NCBI RefSeq assembly: GCF_003569765.1
Contig: NZ_QXMG01000018.1
Span: 1 to 64,000 of the forward strand
Reading direction: 5' to 3'
Length of the DNA: 64,000 nt
From: Caldimonas tepidiphila
GTDB taxonomy: Bacteria > Pseudomonadota > Gammaproteobacteria > Burkholderiales > Burkholderiaceae_C
In this document: positions 34,839-44,068 of the stretch, piece by piece
How the letters are laid out: each line of letters opens with the position of its first letter
Position numbering within the stretch: the stretch's first letter is position 1
Position numbers and translations under genes: made by a program
Notes under the pieces: model-generated
Told to the model about the DNA's origin: nothing
The model's input: the letters and a program-made list of their open reading frames with translations, nothing else
Databases searched by the model: none

Positions 34839-37493
34839 ATGCGAGAAGACGTGGAGCAGGGTCCGCGACCCCCGGTGACCGACGCGCCGTGGCGGCCGGT
34901 TCCATGGCCGCCGCTCGAGGCGCTGGAGTGCCATGTCGGCAGCTGCTCGACCGCGCTGGAGCGCGAGGTGCTGGTGCGGGAACTGCGGCGCCGCGAGACC
35001 TGGCAGGCGCTGCTGGCCGAGTCGGCCGCGGCGATGCTGCAGGCACGCGAGGCGCAGCCGCTCGCCGCCGAACTGTTCGAGCGCGTCGGCCCGGCACTGG
35101 GCGCCGACCTGTTCTTCAACTACCGCCTCGACGACAGCGCCGGCATGCCCGTGCTGGTGCTCGAGGCCGCGGGCGGTCTCGACGAGGCGCTGCGCGAGGC
35201 CTGCACGCGGCTTGCGCTCGGCGAGGCGCTGTGCGGAAGCTGCGCGCTGCTGCGCGTGCCGGTCTGCCTGGACGACGTGCAGCACAGCGCGGATCCGCGC
35301 GCCGCCCTCGTGCGCGGCTTCGGCGTGCGCGCCTATGCCTGCCATCCGCTGCTCGCCGGCGGGGAGCTGCTCGGCACGCTGAGCTTCGCGTCGCGCCTCA
35401 AGGACCGCTTCGCGCCCGACGAGCTGGCCTTCATTGCCGCGCTCAGCCACCACGTCGCGCTCGCCCACCAGCGCCTGCGCGCCGAGCGCGCGCTGCGCGA
35501 CAGCGAGGAGCGCTTCCGCGCCACCTTCGACAACGCGGCGGTCGGCATCGCCCATGTCGCGCCCGACGGGCGCTGGCTGCGCGTCAACGACCGGCTCTGC
35601 GCGATCCTGCGCCGCACCCGCGAGGAACTGCTGCACAACTCCTTCGCCGATCTCACCCACCCCGAGGACATCGAGCCCGACTGGGCGCAGGCGCGGGGGC
35701 TGCTCGCCGGCGAGATCCCCCGCTATGCGATGGAGAAGCGCTACCTGCTCCCCGACGGCTCGACCCTGCCGGCGAACCTGACCGTCTCGCTGGTGCGTCG
35801 CGGCGACGGCACGCCGGATTACTTCATCTCGGTGGTCGAGGACATCCGCCACCGCAAGCAGGCCGAGTCGGCGCTCGACCGCCGCGAGCGCGAGCTGCGC
35901 AGCCTCGCCGACAACTCCCCGGACGTGCTGCTGCGCTTCGACCGTGCGCTGCGCCACGTCTTCGTCAATGCCGCCATCGTGCACGTGACGGGCCGCCCGC
36001 GCGAGCGGTTCATCGGCCGCACCCACCGCGAGCTCGGCCTGCCGGAGGCGTCCTGCGCGATGTGGGAGGAGGCGATCCGGCAGGTGTTCGAGACCGGCGC
36101 GCCCGAGACGCTCGAGTTCATCGCCACCTCCACCGATCCCGACGCGCCCCGCCGCCGCTTCAGCGCGCGGCTCGTGGCCGAGCGCGGCGCCGGCGGCGAG
36201 GTCGAGCATGTGCTCGGCATCGCGCACGACGTCACCGAGCGCTGGCGCATCGAGCAGGAGCGCGAGCAGCTGCTCGGCGCCGAGCGGGCCGCGCGCGCCG
36301 AGGTCGAGCGCGCCGCGCGCCTGAAGGACGAGTTCCTCGCCACGCTCAGCCACGAGCTGCGCACGCCGCTCAACGCGATCGTCGGCTGGGCCCACGTGCT
36401 GCAGCGCGCGGGCAGCGACAACCCGCTGATCCGCCAGGGCCTGGAGGTGATCGCGCGCAACGCGCAGGCGCAGGCGCAGCTGATCGCCGACCTGCTCGAC
36501 ATGAACCGCATCGTCGCGGGCAAGCTGAAGATGGAGCCCGCCCCGGTGGACATCGCGCGCGTCGCCGCGGCGGCCGCGGACACGCTGCGGCCCACCGCCG
36601 ACAGCAAGGGCGTGGGGCTCGCGCTGCGGCTCGACGAGACGCTGCCGACGCTGCGCGGCGACGCCGCGCGGCTGCAGCAGGTGCTGTGGAACCTGCTGAG
36701 CAACGCGATCAAGTTCACGCCCTCCGGCGGCAGCGTGACGCTGACGGCCGAGGCGGTGCCCGAGGGCGTGCGCGTGTGCGTCGAGGACAGCGGCGAGGGG
36801 ATCGATCCGGCCTTCCTGCCCCACCTGTTCGAGCGCTTCCGCCAGGCCGACGGCTCGATCGCGCGCCGCCACGGCGGGCTGGGCCTGGGGCTGTCGATCG
36901 CGCGGCAGCTCGTCGAGCTGCACGGCGGGCGCATCACTGCCCACAGCGAAGGCAGCGGCCGCGGCTCGCGCTTCGAGATCCTGCTGCCGGTGGCGGCGGC
37001 CGTGGCCCCGGCTGCGGCGTCGGCCGGCATCGAGCCCGGCGCGCGCCTCGCGGCAGCGGCCGCCCGGCGTACCGTGCCGCGGCCCGAGGCGGAGCCCTAC
37101 GTCGACCTGCAGGGCGTGCGCGTGCTGCTGGTGGACGACCAGCCCGACGCGCTCGAGCTCGGGCGCCGCCTGCTCGGCGAGTGCGGAGCCGTCGTGGACA
37201 CCGCGGCGAGCGGCAGCGCCGCGCTCGAGCGGCTGAGGCAGGCGCGGCCGCACGTGCTGCTCAGCGACATCGGCATGCCCGGCATGGACGGCTACGAGCT
37301 GGTGCGGCAGGTGCGCGGCCCGCTCGGGCTGGACGCCGCGGCCCTGCCGGCGATCGCGCTCACCGCCTTCACGCGCCCCGAGGACCGCGAGCGCGCGCTG
37401 GCCGCCGGCTTCCAGGCGCACCTGAGCAAGCCGCTGCAGACCTCGGCGCTGATCGCCGCGGTGCAGCGCTTCGCCGGCAGCGCCTCGGCCTGA
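34839..37493 (+). CDS. Hybrid histidine kinase (GAF-PAS-PAS-HisKA-HATPase-REC)
   Basis: This 884-residue protein has no membrane segment, so it senses a cytoplasmic signal. Order: GAF-like domain (about 65-200, LRVPVCLDDVQ, ACHPLLAGGELLGTLSFAS), PAS (about 220-345, RFRATFDNAAVGIAHVAPDGR), PAS (about 355-470), HisKA with phospho-acceptor His505 (ATLSHELRTPLN), HATPase with N box (NLLSNAIKF), G1 (EDSGEGI) and G2 (GGLGLGL), and a receiver domain with Asp810 (LLSDIGMPGMDGYE). No HPt or output domain, so a partner is needed that is not in the window. SD AGGAGGAG lies 8 nt before the ATG. Sharing EPS unit 3 suggests it controls the locus. Confidence 0.92.
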   Translation: MREDVEQGPRPPVTDAPWRPVPWPPLEALECHVGSCSTALEREVLVRELRRRETWQALLAESAAAMLQAREAQPLAAELFERVGPALGADLFFNYRLDDSAGMPVLVLEAAGGLDEALREACTRLALGEALCGSCALLRVPVCLDDVQHSADPRAALVRGFGVRAYACHPLLAGGELLGTLSFASRLKDRFAPDELAFIAALSHHVALAHQRLRAERALRDSEERFRATFDNAAVGIAHVAPDGRWLRVNDRLCAILRRTREELLHNSFADLTHPEDIEPDWAQARGLLAGEIPRYAMEKRYLLPDGSTLPANLTVSLVRRGDGTPDYFISVVEDIRHRKQAESALDRRERELRSLADNSPDVLLRFDRALRHVFVNAAIVHVTGRPRERFIGRTHRELGLPEASCAMWEEAIRQVFETGAPETLEFIATSTDPDAPRRRFSARLVAERGAGGEVEHVLGIAHDVTERWRIEQEREQLLGAERAARAEVERAARLKDEFLATLSHELRTPLNAIVGWAHVLQRAGSDNPLIRQGLEVIARNAQAQAQLIADLLDMNRIVAGKLKMEPAPVDIARVAAAAADTLRPTADSKGVGLALRLDETLPTLRGDAARLQQVLWNLLSNAIKFTPSGGSVTLTAEAVPEGVRVCVEDSGEGIDPAFLPHLFERFRQADGSIARRHGGLGLGLSIARQLVELHGGRITAHSEGSGRGSRFEILLPVAAAVAPAAASAGIEPGARLAAAAARRTVPRPEAEPYVDLQGVRVLLVDDQPDALELGRRLLGECGAVVDTAASGSAALERLRQARPHVLLSDIGMPGMDGYELVRQVRGPLGLDAAALPAIALTAFTRPEDRERALAAGFQAHLSKPLQTSALIAAVQRFAGSASA

Positions 37494-37557
37494 ATTCGGC
37501 CCCTTTGCGCAAGCGGCCCGGTTCCTCGCGGCCGCGCCCGCCGCGGCCCTCCTTCAT

Positions 37558-38808
37558 TCAGGCCGGCGGCGTCCAGGGCCGCGCCGCCAGCGGCGGCCTG
37601 GTCCGCGGCGGGAGCCGTGCCGGCGGGGCGCCGGCCGACGCGGCATCGAGCTCGCGCCGCGCCGCCTGCGCCGACAGGCACAGCGCGAAGATGAAGAAGG
37701 GATAGATCAGCGTGTTGTCGGTCAGCAGCGTGACGTTGGCGTAGAACCAGAAGAAGCGCAGCGTCAGCGAGCGGCTGCGGTAGGCCATCCAGAAGAAGGC
37801 GACGAAGGCGATGCCGCCGTACTCGACGAGGATCTTCATCACGTCCGCGTGCAGGTTGGCCTTGCCCTGCCAGTCGTAGCCGCCCTTCATCAGCTCGTAG
37901 GCCCAGCCCGCGCCGCCGCCGAGCACCGCGTAGCGGCCGAGGTGCGCGGTGAGCTCGTCCACGACGAAGCCGTAGAGCGCCTGCCGGCCCATGCCGGCCT
38001 GGTTCGCACTCTGGCCGAGATACTGGTGGATCAGGAAGTCGAACTCGCCGCGCGTGTACAGCACCGCCAGCCACACCGCCGCCGCGTTGAACAGCACCAT
38101 CGGCAGCGGCCGCAGCAGCAGGTCGGCGAGGCGGCGCGGCATCATTATCAGCACCAGCGTCAGCACCACCCCGATCAGCGCGATGCGCTTGAGCGTGAAC
38201 ACCGTTATCACGATCGCGAGCAGCAGCTCCTTCCAGCGCCGCGTCAGGCCCGCCCAGATTGCGAGCATGCCGAAGACGAAGCAGAACGGGGACTCGAAGG
38301 TCGACTCGGAGTTCATGAAGTCGATGCGCACCTCGCCGAGGCTGCTGCGCCCGATCGCGATCATCAGCCCGGTGCCGAGCAGCGCGAACACGAAGACGCG
38401 CCACCAGGTGACCGGGTAGCGGCTGCCGAGCGCGAAGGGCATCACGCCGATCAGCATCAGGTAGAGGTCCTGCCAGCCGGCGAGCGTCGCCAGCGGCGCG
38501 GTCGCGACGCCGACCGCCATCAGCACCAGGAAGGGCCAGGTGATCTCCGGCAGCGCGAAGCGCCGCAGCGCGAGGCAGACCACCACGCCGATCGCGGGGA
38601 TCGCGTAGTAGAAGAGCTTGAAGGGGTTGACGATCAGGCCGAGCCAGATCATCGCCATGCAGTACCAGACATAGGCCGACTCGATCGTGAGGGCCTCCGA
38701 GGCCGGTCGCCGCAGCGGCACGACGCCGGGGACCGGGACCGGTCGCGGCGCGGGAAGCCGCAGTGCGGGAAGACGCAGCGCGGGCAGGCGGGGCAGTTTC
38801 ATCCTCAT
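37558..38808 (-). CDS. Wzy-type O-antigen/EPS polymerase
   Basis: This 416-residue protein has about ten hydrophobic segments and a periplasmic region (about residues 245-330, containing LIHQYLGQSANQAGMGRQALYG and GGGAGWAYELMKGGYDWQGKANLHADVMKILVEYGG). The last motif, with H-DVM and a following membrane helix, is typical of the Wzy_C/O-antigen ligase region. The N-terminus has a triple repeat of the unit LPALR/LPAPR, followed by a Pro-rich stretch. Polymerases vary so much that assignment rests on topology, this motif and the locus. It is the last gene of EPS unit 4, tail to tail with the kinase gene. Confidence 0.8.
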   Translation of the reverse strand: MRMKLPRLPALRLPALRLPAPRPVPVPGVVPLRRPASEALTIESAYVWYCMAMIWLGLIVNPFKLFYYAIPAIGVVVCLALRRFALPEITWPFLVLMAVGVATAPLATLAGWQDLYLMLIGVMPFALGSRYPVTWWRVFVFALLGTGLMIAIGRSSLGEVRIDFMNSESTFESPFCFVFGMLAIWAGLTRRWKELLLAIVITVFTLKRIALIGVVLTLVLIMMPRRLADLLLRPLPMVLFNAAAVWLAVLYTRGEFDFLIHQYLGQSANQAGMGRQALYGFVVDELTAHLGRYAVLGGGAGWAYELMKGGYDWQGKANLHADVMKILVEYGGIAFVAFFWMAYRSRSLTLRFFWFYANVTLLTDNTLIYPFFIFALCLSAQAARRELDAASAGAPPARLPPRTRPPLAARPWTPPA

Positions 38809-38829
38809 CCGGTGGGCTCTGCGCCGCGC

Positions 38830-40125
38830 TCAGGACGCCGGGGTGCCGGGCGAGGCGGGCCGGCCGCCCTCCTCGCGCAGCCATTCGACCAGCGGCTCGA
38901 CGGTGCGCCGCCACTGCAGCCGCTCCACGGTGCGCATCACCTCGCTGCGCCGGTAGCGGTCGCGCTCGCCGGTGAAGCGCTGCAGCGCGCGCGCGATCGC
39001 GTCCGCGCTCGGCTCGTCGATGAAGGCCCCGTTGCCCGAGTGCACCACCTCGGTGAAGCCGCCGACGCGCGTCGCGAGCACCGGCACGCCCTGCGCGAGC
39101 GACAGCATCAGCACGCCGCTCTGGTCGATGTGCCGGTAGGGCAGCACCGTGCAGTCGGCGGCGGCGAACACCCGCGCGACGGTGTCCTCGTCGACGAAGC
39201 CGTCGAGCCAGATCACGCGCCCCTCGCGCACCAGCGCCTCGAGCCGCGCGCGCATCGCCCGCCCGTAGTCGTCACCCGAGCAGCGGCCGGCGACGAGCAG
39301 CGTGAAGTGCGGCACCTGCGGCAGCGCGTCGAGCAGCAGGTCCAGCCCCTTGAACTGCGAGACATGGCCGAAGAAGAGCCCGGTGCAGCGCTGCGGCGGG
39401 ATGCCGAGTTGCTGGCGCGCCTGCTCGCGGCCGATCGCGAGCCGGTCGACCGCGTCGTTGAGGCCGTGCTCCATCAGCACGATGCGGCCGGGCGGGATGC
39501 CGAAGCGCTCGACGAGCGCGCGGCGCGTCGCCTCGGTGTGCACGACGAGCCGGTGCGGGATGCGGTAGATCAGCCAGTAGGTGGCGCGCATCAGCACGGT
39601 GTGGCGGTCGTGCGGCAGGATGTTGTGCACGGTGAGCGTGAGCCGCCTCACCGTCAGGCGCAGCAGCAGGCCCTCGACGATGCCGAGCAGCCACTCGGGG
39701 CGCAGCATGCCGATGACCATGAAGGTGCAGCGCCGCAGCCGCCAGGCCTGCAGCAGCAGCCGCAGGTGGTAGCGGCCCATGTCGGCGAGCTTGCGCCAGC
39801 GGCTGCGCCCCGGGTCCTGCGAGCCGCGGATGTTCAGCAGCGTCACGCCGGGGCTGAGCCGGGAGGCCAGCGTGGTGGACGAGCCCAGCAGCGTCACCGG
39901 CACCCGGTTGTAGGCCAGCCCGTTGGCGAAGCCGAGCTCGTAGTGGGCCTGGAAGCCGTGCGAGACCAGCACCACCGGGCCGGCCGCGTCGGCGCGCAGC
40001 GGCTCGCGCCCGGGCCGCGCCGGCGGCGGCGAGGGATGCTCGGCGGAGCGGCGCTCGAGCAGCGCGGCGCCGGCCGGCGCGGTGCGGCTCGGCGGCACGC
40101 CGATGACGGGAAGCTCAAGGCTCAT
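38830..40125 (-). CDS. Family 4 glycosyltransferase (GT4-d)
   Basis: This 431-residue GT-B enzyme has an N-terminal Pro/Ala-rich extension of about 50 residues. Then come VVLVSHGFQAHYELGFANG and a domain with VHNILPHDRHTVLM. The donor side shows LFFGHVSQFKGLDLLLDAL, LLVAGRCSGDDYG and, in place of EX7E, HIDQSGVLMLSLAQGVPVLAT. The missing first Glu is as in some GT4 branches. I chose the ATG MSLELPV because the longer frame is low complexity. It is separated by 271 bp from fcl and by 21 bp from the polymerase gene. Confidence 0.85.
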   Translation of the reverse strand: MSLELPVIGVPPSRTAPAGAALLERRSAEHPSPPPARPGREPLRADAAGPVVLVSHGFQAHYELGFANGLAYNRVPVTLLGSSTTLASRLSPGVTLLNIRGSQDPGRSRWRKLADMGRYHLRLLLQAWRLRRCTFMVIGMLRPEWLLGIVEGLLLRLTVRRLTLTVHNILPHDRHTVLMRATYWLIYRIPHRLVVHTEATRRALVERFGIPPGRIVLMEHGLNDAVDRLAIGREQARQQLGIPPQRCTGLFFGHVSQFKGLDLLLDALPQVPHFTLLVAGRCSGDDYGRAMRARLEALVREGRVIWLDGFVDEDTVARVFAAADCTVLPYRHIDQSGVLMLSLAQGVPVLATRVGGFTEVVHSGNGAFIDEPSADAIARALQRFTGERDRYRRSEVMRTVERLQWRRTVEPLVEWLREEGGRPASPGTPAS

Positions 40126-40396
40126 GGTGTGTCCATCCCAGCGGGCGCCCGCCGCAGGGCGGCCGGCGCTGTTTCGGCAAGGCCGGGACGCGCGCTGCGG
40201 CGCCGCGCGCCCGGTCGCAGCACGAGCAGCAAACGGGAGACCATGCCGCCCCGACCGCGCCCCGCGACACGCCGCCACCCGCTCGCCCGCCGGAAGGCGA
40301 GCGCACGGGGCGGCGGAAACTGCAAGTCGTGCATGTCGAAAATGTTCGGGCGGCTCGCGGCGTCCATGGCAGGCAGCGCGGGGCCTTCCCTTCGCC
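40126..40396. other. Gap between GT4-d and fcl
   Basis: These 271 bases hold no supported gene. A CTCGCC / GGCGAG stem-loop (40290-40309) lies in the middle, without a T-run. I see no promoter-like box, so read-through from fcl into GT4-d and the polymerase gene is assumed. Confidence 0.45.
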
Positions 40397-41317
40397 TCAG
40401 GACAGGAAGGCCCGGTAGGCGGCGCGCACGCCCTCTTCCAGTCCGGTGCGGGCCTGCCAGCCCAGGGCCTTCAGGCGGCTGACGTCGAGCAGCTTGCGCG
40501 GCGTGCCGTCGGGCTTCGTCGCATCGAACACGATGCGCCCCTCGAAGCCCACCACGCGCATCACCGTCTCGGCCAGCTCGCGGATCGTCACGTCCTGCCC
40601 GGTGCCGATATTCACCAGATCCCCGTCGTAGCCGCGCTCCATCAGGTGCACGCAGGCGTCGGCGAGGTCGTCCACGTAGAGGAACTCGCGCCGCGGGCTG
40701 CCGGTGCCCCAGACCACGTACTCGGTGTCGCCGCGCAGCTTCGCCTCGTGCGCCTTGCGGATCAGCGCCGGCAGCACGTGGCTGCTCTCGAGGTCGTAGT
40801 TGTCGTTGGGCCCGTAGAGGTTGGTCGGCATCACGCTCACGTACTGCCGCCCGTGCTGGCGCCTGTAGCTCTCGCAGAGCTTGATGCCGGCGATCTTGGC
40901 GATCGCGTAGGGCTCGTTGGTGGGCTCGAGCGGGCCGGTGAGCAGGTACTCCTCGCGGATCGGCTGCGGGCAGTCGCGCGGGTAGATGCACGAGGAGCCG
41001 AGGAACATCAGCCGCTGCACGCCGGCGAGGTGCGCGCCGTGGATCAGGTTGGCCTCGATGACGAGGTTCTCGTAGATGAAGTCGGCGCGGCGGAGGTTGT
41101 TGGCCTGGATGCCGCCGACCTTCGCCGCGGCGATGAAGACGTAGTCGGGCTTTTCCTGCTGCAGGAAGTCGTGCACCCCGCGCTGCTCGAGCAGGTCGAG
41201 CTCGGCGCGGCTGCGCGTGATCAGGTTCGTGTAGCCGCCGGCCTGCAGCCGGCGCACGAGCGCGGAGCCGACCATGCCGCGGTGGCCGGCGACGTAGATG
41301 CGCGCGTTGCGGTCCAT
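40397..41317 (-). CDS. fcl: GDP-L-fucose synthase
   Basis: This 306-residue enzyme epimerises and reduces GDP-4-keto-6-deoxymannose to GDP-L-fucose with NADPH. The cofactor motif is [16 protein letters not shown], the catalytic SSCIYP and YAIAKIAG (YxxxK) are intact, and [14 protein letters not shown] is a family signature. I chose the ATG giving MDRNARIY: it has SD GAGG 6 nt upstream, inside the gmd stop region. An ATGA start 12 nt earlier is possible. It directly follows gmd, forming the usual pair. Confidence 0.95.
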   Translation of the reverse strand: MDRNARIYVAGHRGMVGSALVRRLQAGGYTNLITRSRAELDLLEQRGVHDFLQQEKPDYVFIAAAKVGGIQANNLRRADFIYENLVIEANLIHGAHLAGVQRLMFLGSSCIYPRDCPQPIREEYLLTGPLEPTNEPYAIAKIAGIKLCESYRRQHGRQYVSVMPTNLYGPNDNYDLESSHVLPALIRKAHEAKLRGDTEYVVWGTGSPRREFLYVDDLADACVHLMERGYDGDLVNIGTGQDVTIRELAETVMRVVGFEGRIVFDATKPDGTPRKLLDVSRLKALGWQARTGLEEGVRAAYRAFLS

Positions 41318-41325
41318 GGCCGGCC

Positions 41326-42444
41326 TCATTCGTGGTGGTCGTAGGCGGTGAAGCCGGCGAGCCGCACGATCGAGTCGCGCCGTGCGGTGGCGTAGTCGCA
41401 CTCGACCATCTCGCGCACCAGCTCCTCGAAGCTCGTGCGCGGCGTCCAGCCCAGCTTCTCCTTGGCCTTGGCCGGGTCGCCGAGCAGCGTCTCGACCTCG
41501 GCCGGGCGGAAGTAGCGCGGGTCCACGCGCACGATCACGTCGCCGACCTTGCACTTGGCGCGCGGGCCCTCGACCTTCGCGACGATGCCGACCTCGCGCT
41601 CGCCCTCGCCCTCGAAGGCCACCGTGATGCCGAGCTCGGCCGCGGCGCGCTCGACGAAATGGCGCACGCTGTGCTGGCGCCCGGTGGCGATCACGAAGTC
41701 CTCGGCCTGCTGCTGCTGCAGCATCAGCCACTGCATCTCGATGTAGTCCCGCGCATGGCCCCAGTCGCGCAGGGCCGACAGGTTGCCGAGGTAGAGGCAG
41801 TCCTGCAGCCCGAGCGCGATGCGCGCGACGGCGCGCGTGATCTTGCGCGTCACGAAGGTCTCGCCGCGCAGCGGGCTCTCGTGGTTGAACAGGATGCCGT
41901 TGCAGGCGTACATGCCGTAGGCCTCGCGGTAGTTCACCGTGATCCAGTAGGCGTAGAGCTTGGCCACCGCGTAGGGGCTCCTCGGGTAGAAGGGCGTGGT
42001 CTCCTTCTGCGGCGTCTGCTGCACCAGGCCGTAGAGCTCGGAGGTGCTGGCCTGGTAGAAGCGCGTCTTCTTCTCCAGCCCGAGGATGCGGATGGCTTCC
42101 AGCAGCCGCAGCGCGCCGATGCCGTCGGCGTTGGCGGTGTACTCCGGCTCCTCGAAGCTGACCGCGACGTGGCTCTGGGCCGCGAGGTTGTAGATCTCGT
42201 CGGGCTGCACCTTCTGCACGACGCGGATCAGGCTGGTCGAGTCGGTCAGGTCGCCGTAGTGCAGCACGAAGTTGCGGTGCTCGACGTGCGGGTCCTGGTA
42301 GAGGTGGTCGATGCGGTCGGTGTTGAACAGGCTGCTGCGGCGCTTGATGCCGTGCACCTCGTAGCCCTTCTTCAGCAGGAACTCGGCGAGGTAGGCGCCG
42401 TCCTGGCCGGTGACGCCGGTGATCAGTGCGATTCTGGAACTCAT
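41326..42444 (-). CDS. gmd: GDP-mannose 4,6-dehydratase
   Basis: This 372-residue enzyme converts GDP-mannose to the 4-keto-6-deoxy intermediate for GDP-fucose. It has the NADP motif [19 protein letters not shown], the RRSS loop, the catalytic STSELYG and [15 protein letters not shown], and [17 protein letters not shown]. Full length. Substrate comes from ManC, encoded in unit 1. The start MSSRIAL is chosen because it aligns with the family; a longer reading adds eight residues without a better SD. It lies 43 nt after epsI. Confidence 0.96.
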   Translation of the reverse strand: MSSRIALITGVTGQDGAYLAEFLLKKGYEVHGIKRRSSLFNTDRIDHLYQDPHVEHRNFVLHYGDLTDSTSLIRVVQKVQPDEIYNLAAQSHVAVSFEEPEYTANADGIGALRLLEAIRILGLEKKTRFYQASTSELYGLVQQTPQKETTPFYPRSPYAVAKLYAYWITVNYREAYGMYACNGILFNHESPLRGETFVTRKITRAVARIALGLQDCLYLGNLSALRDWGHARDYIEMQWLMLQQQQAEDFVIATGRQHSVRHFVERAAAELGITVAFEGEGEREVGIVAKVEGPRAKCKVGDVIVRVDPRYFRPAEVETLLGDPAKAKEKLGWTPRTSFEELVREMVECDYATARRDSIVRLAGFTAYDHHE

Positions 42445-42487
42445 GCGGGACTGCCTTGGGTAAGACATGAGGAGGAGCGGACCGGCC

Positions 42488-43180
42488 TCAGAGCGCGGAC
42501 GCGGCGGCGCCGAGGATGCGTGTCTGGCGCGCCGGGTCGACGTGGGCAGCCAGTTCGCGCAGGAAGCGGTCCTGCACCTCCCAGGCGCGCCGCGAGTCCG
42601 TGTCGATGGTCGACGCGCGCACCAGCATGCCGTCCGGGATGCGGCCGGTCAGGCCGTAGGCAAGCTGCGCGAGCTTCTGCTGCGTGCGCGTCGCAGGCAC
42701 CTTGTCGCCCACCACCATCCAGTAGGTCAGCGGCTCGACGCGCCCGCCCATGCGGGTGACGAGGCGCGTCACCGCGACGTTGCGTCCCGCGATCTCGAGC
42801 GCGTCGGCGCGCGTGCTCATCACCTGGAAGCCCTGCGCCGGGTAGCAGACCTCGGGCCGGTGCACCTGCATGCTGTCGGACTGGTCGCCGCCGTAGGCGA
42901 CCGACAGCATCACGCGCTGGCCCTCGCCGTCGACGTAGGTGCGCGCGAGCACCTGGTTGTAGATCTTGTCGAGCACCGCCTGCTGGTCGGGCGGCGGCAG
43001 CACCACCGGCACGCTCTCGTCGATGCGCCAGCTGCCGAACTGCTTGGGGAACAGCGTCTCGAGCTCGACGCGCGGGCCGGACTCGGCGAGCCGCTGCGTG
43101 GGCTTGGCAAGCACCGCCATGCCGGCGGCGGCCAGCATCAGCGCCATCAGCAGCAGCGAGCGCAGCATCGCGGCGTTCAT
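42488..43180 (-). CDS. epsI: EpsI family exosortase-associated protein
   Basis: This 230-residue protein begins with one hydrophobic segment ([21 protein letters not shown]) and continues with the EpsI domain: [12 protein letters not shown] near residue 45, then [29 protein letters not shown], which contains the family's conserved HxPexCyp motif. The domain is periplasmic. EpsI works with exosortases; in other systems it is fused to their C-terminus. Here it is separate and overlaps the exosortase stop as ATGA. Confidence 0.92.
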   Translation of the reverse strand: MNAAMLRSLLLMALMLAAAGMAVLAKPTQRLAESGPRVELETLFPKQFGSWRIDESVPVVLPPPDQQAVLDKIYNQVLARTYVDGEGQRVMLSVAYGGDQSDSMQVHRPEVCYPAQGFQVMSTRADALEIAGRNVAVTRLVTRMGGRVEPLTYWMVVGDKVPATRTQQKLAQLAYGLTGRIPDGMLVRASTIDTDSRRAWEVQDRFLRELAAHVDPARQTRILGAAASAL

Positions 43181-44058
43181 GCGCGCGTCCTCCCGGTGAG
43201 CCGGGCGCCGAGCCCGAGCAGCGAGTCGAGCCCTGTCAGCAGCGCGAGCGCGACGATGAAGAGCACCATGCCGGCGGCGCCGTGGATGAAGCCCTGGCCG
43301 GCCTCGTCGCCGTAGTGGTAGGTCACGAGCACCAGGATCATCACGCGCACGACGTTGGCGAAGAAGGCGATCGGCAGGATCGACAGCAGCAGCACCGCGT
43401 TGCGCCAGACCTGACGGTGGCGCACGAGGTAGAGGTAGAGCAGCCCGAGCGCCGACAGGCTGAACATGCTGTTGAGGCCCGAGCAGGCGTCGGCCACGAG
43501 CAGCTGGTACTGGCCGACGCTGAGGATCACACCGGTGCGCGCGACCGGGTAGCCGGCCCGGTAGAGGATCTCCTCGGCGATCGAGGACACCACCTGCTTG
43601 AGCGGGCCGGTCAGCGCGTCGATGATCGCCGCGGGCAGCGGCACCATGAAGACGAGGAAGAGCAGCGGGAAGGCGGCGCGCCGCACCAGCGCCCAGCCGA
43701 ACAGCAGCGCCAGCGAGCCGGCCAGCAGCGGGATCATCGCGCCGACCTCGAACAGCAGGATGTCCTGCGAGCGGCCGAGCACGTACAGCAGCAGCCCGAA
43801 GCCGAGCACCGCCCAGCCGAGCGCGCCGGCGCGCGGCCCCACCGCGGCGACGAGGTCGGCACGCTGCTGCCACAGCAGCCAGGCCGTCACCGCGAGCACG
43901 ATCGGCCCGTGGCCCTGCTCCTCGCTCTGCCAGACCGTCTGCGACAGCTCCCACAGCGTGGGCAGGAACAGCACCGCGAGCCCGAGCGCGGGCGGCGCCA
44001 GCAGCATCGACCACGAACGCGGCGGGGAGCGGTCGGCCATCGGTGCGGAGGTCGTCAT
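43177..44058 (-). CDS. xrtB: Exosortase B
   Basis: This 293-residue integral membrane protein has about eight hydrophobic segments. The exosortase active-site triad is visible as Cys192 (DACSGLNSMFSL), Arg238 (ANVVRVMILV) and His259 (FIHGAAGMVLF). Neighbours epsD-epsE-epsF-epsG and a separate epsI mark it as the XrtB type rather than XrtA. Exosortases are thought to cut PEP-CTERM tails and attach the protein to the envelope. No PEP-CTERM substrate is seen in the window. An alternative start, MADRSPP, lies six codons in. It lies 10 nt after epsG. Confidence 0.93.
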   Translation of the reverse strand: MTTSAPMADRSPPRSWSMLLAPPALGLAVLFLPTLWELSQTVWQSEEQGHGPIVLAVTAWLLWQQRADLVAAVGPRAGALGWAVLGFGLLLYVLGRSQDILLFEVGAMIPLLAGSLALLFGWALVRRAAFPLLFLVFMVPLPAAIIDALTGPLKQVVSSIAEEILYRAGYPVARTGVILSVGQYQLLVADACSGLNSMFSLSALGLLYLYLVRHRQVWRNAVLLLSILPIAFFANVVRVMILVLVTYHYGDEAGQGFIHGAAGMVLFIVALALLTGLDSLLGLGARLTGRTRA

Positions 44059-44068
44059 GCGGGGAACT

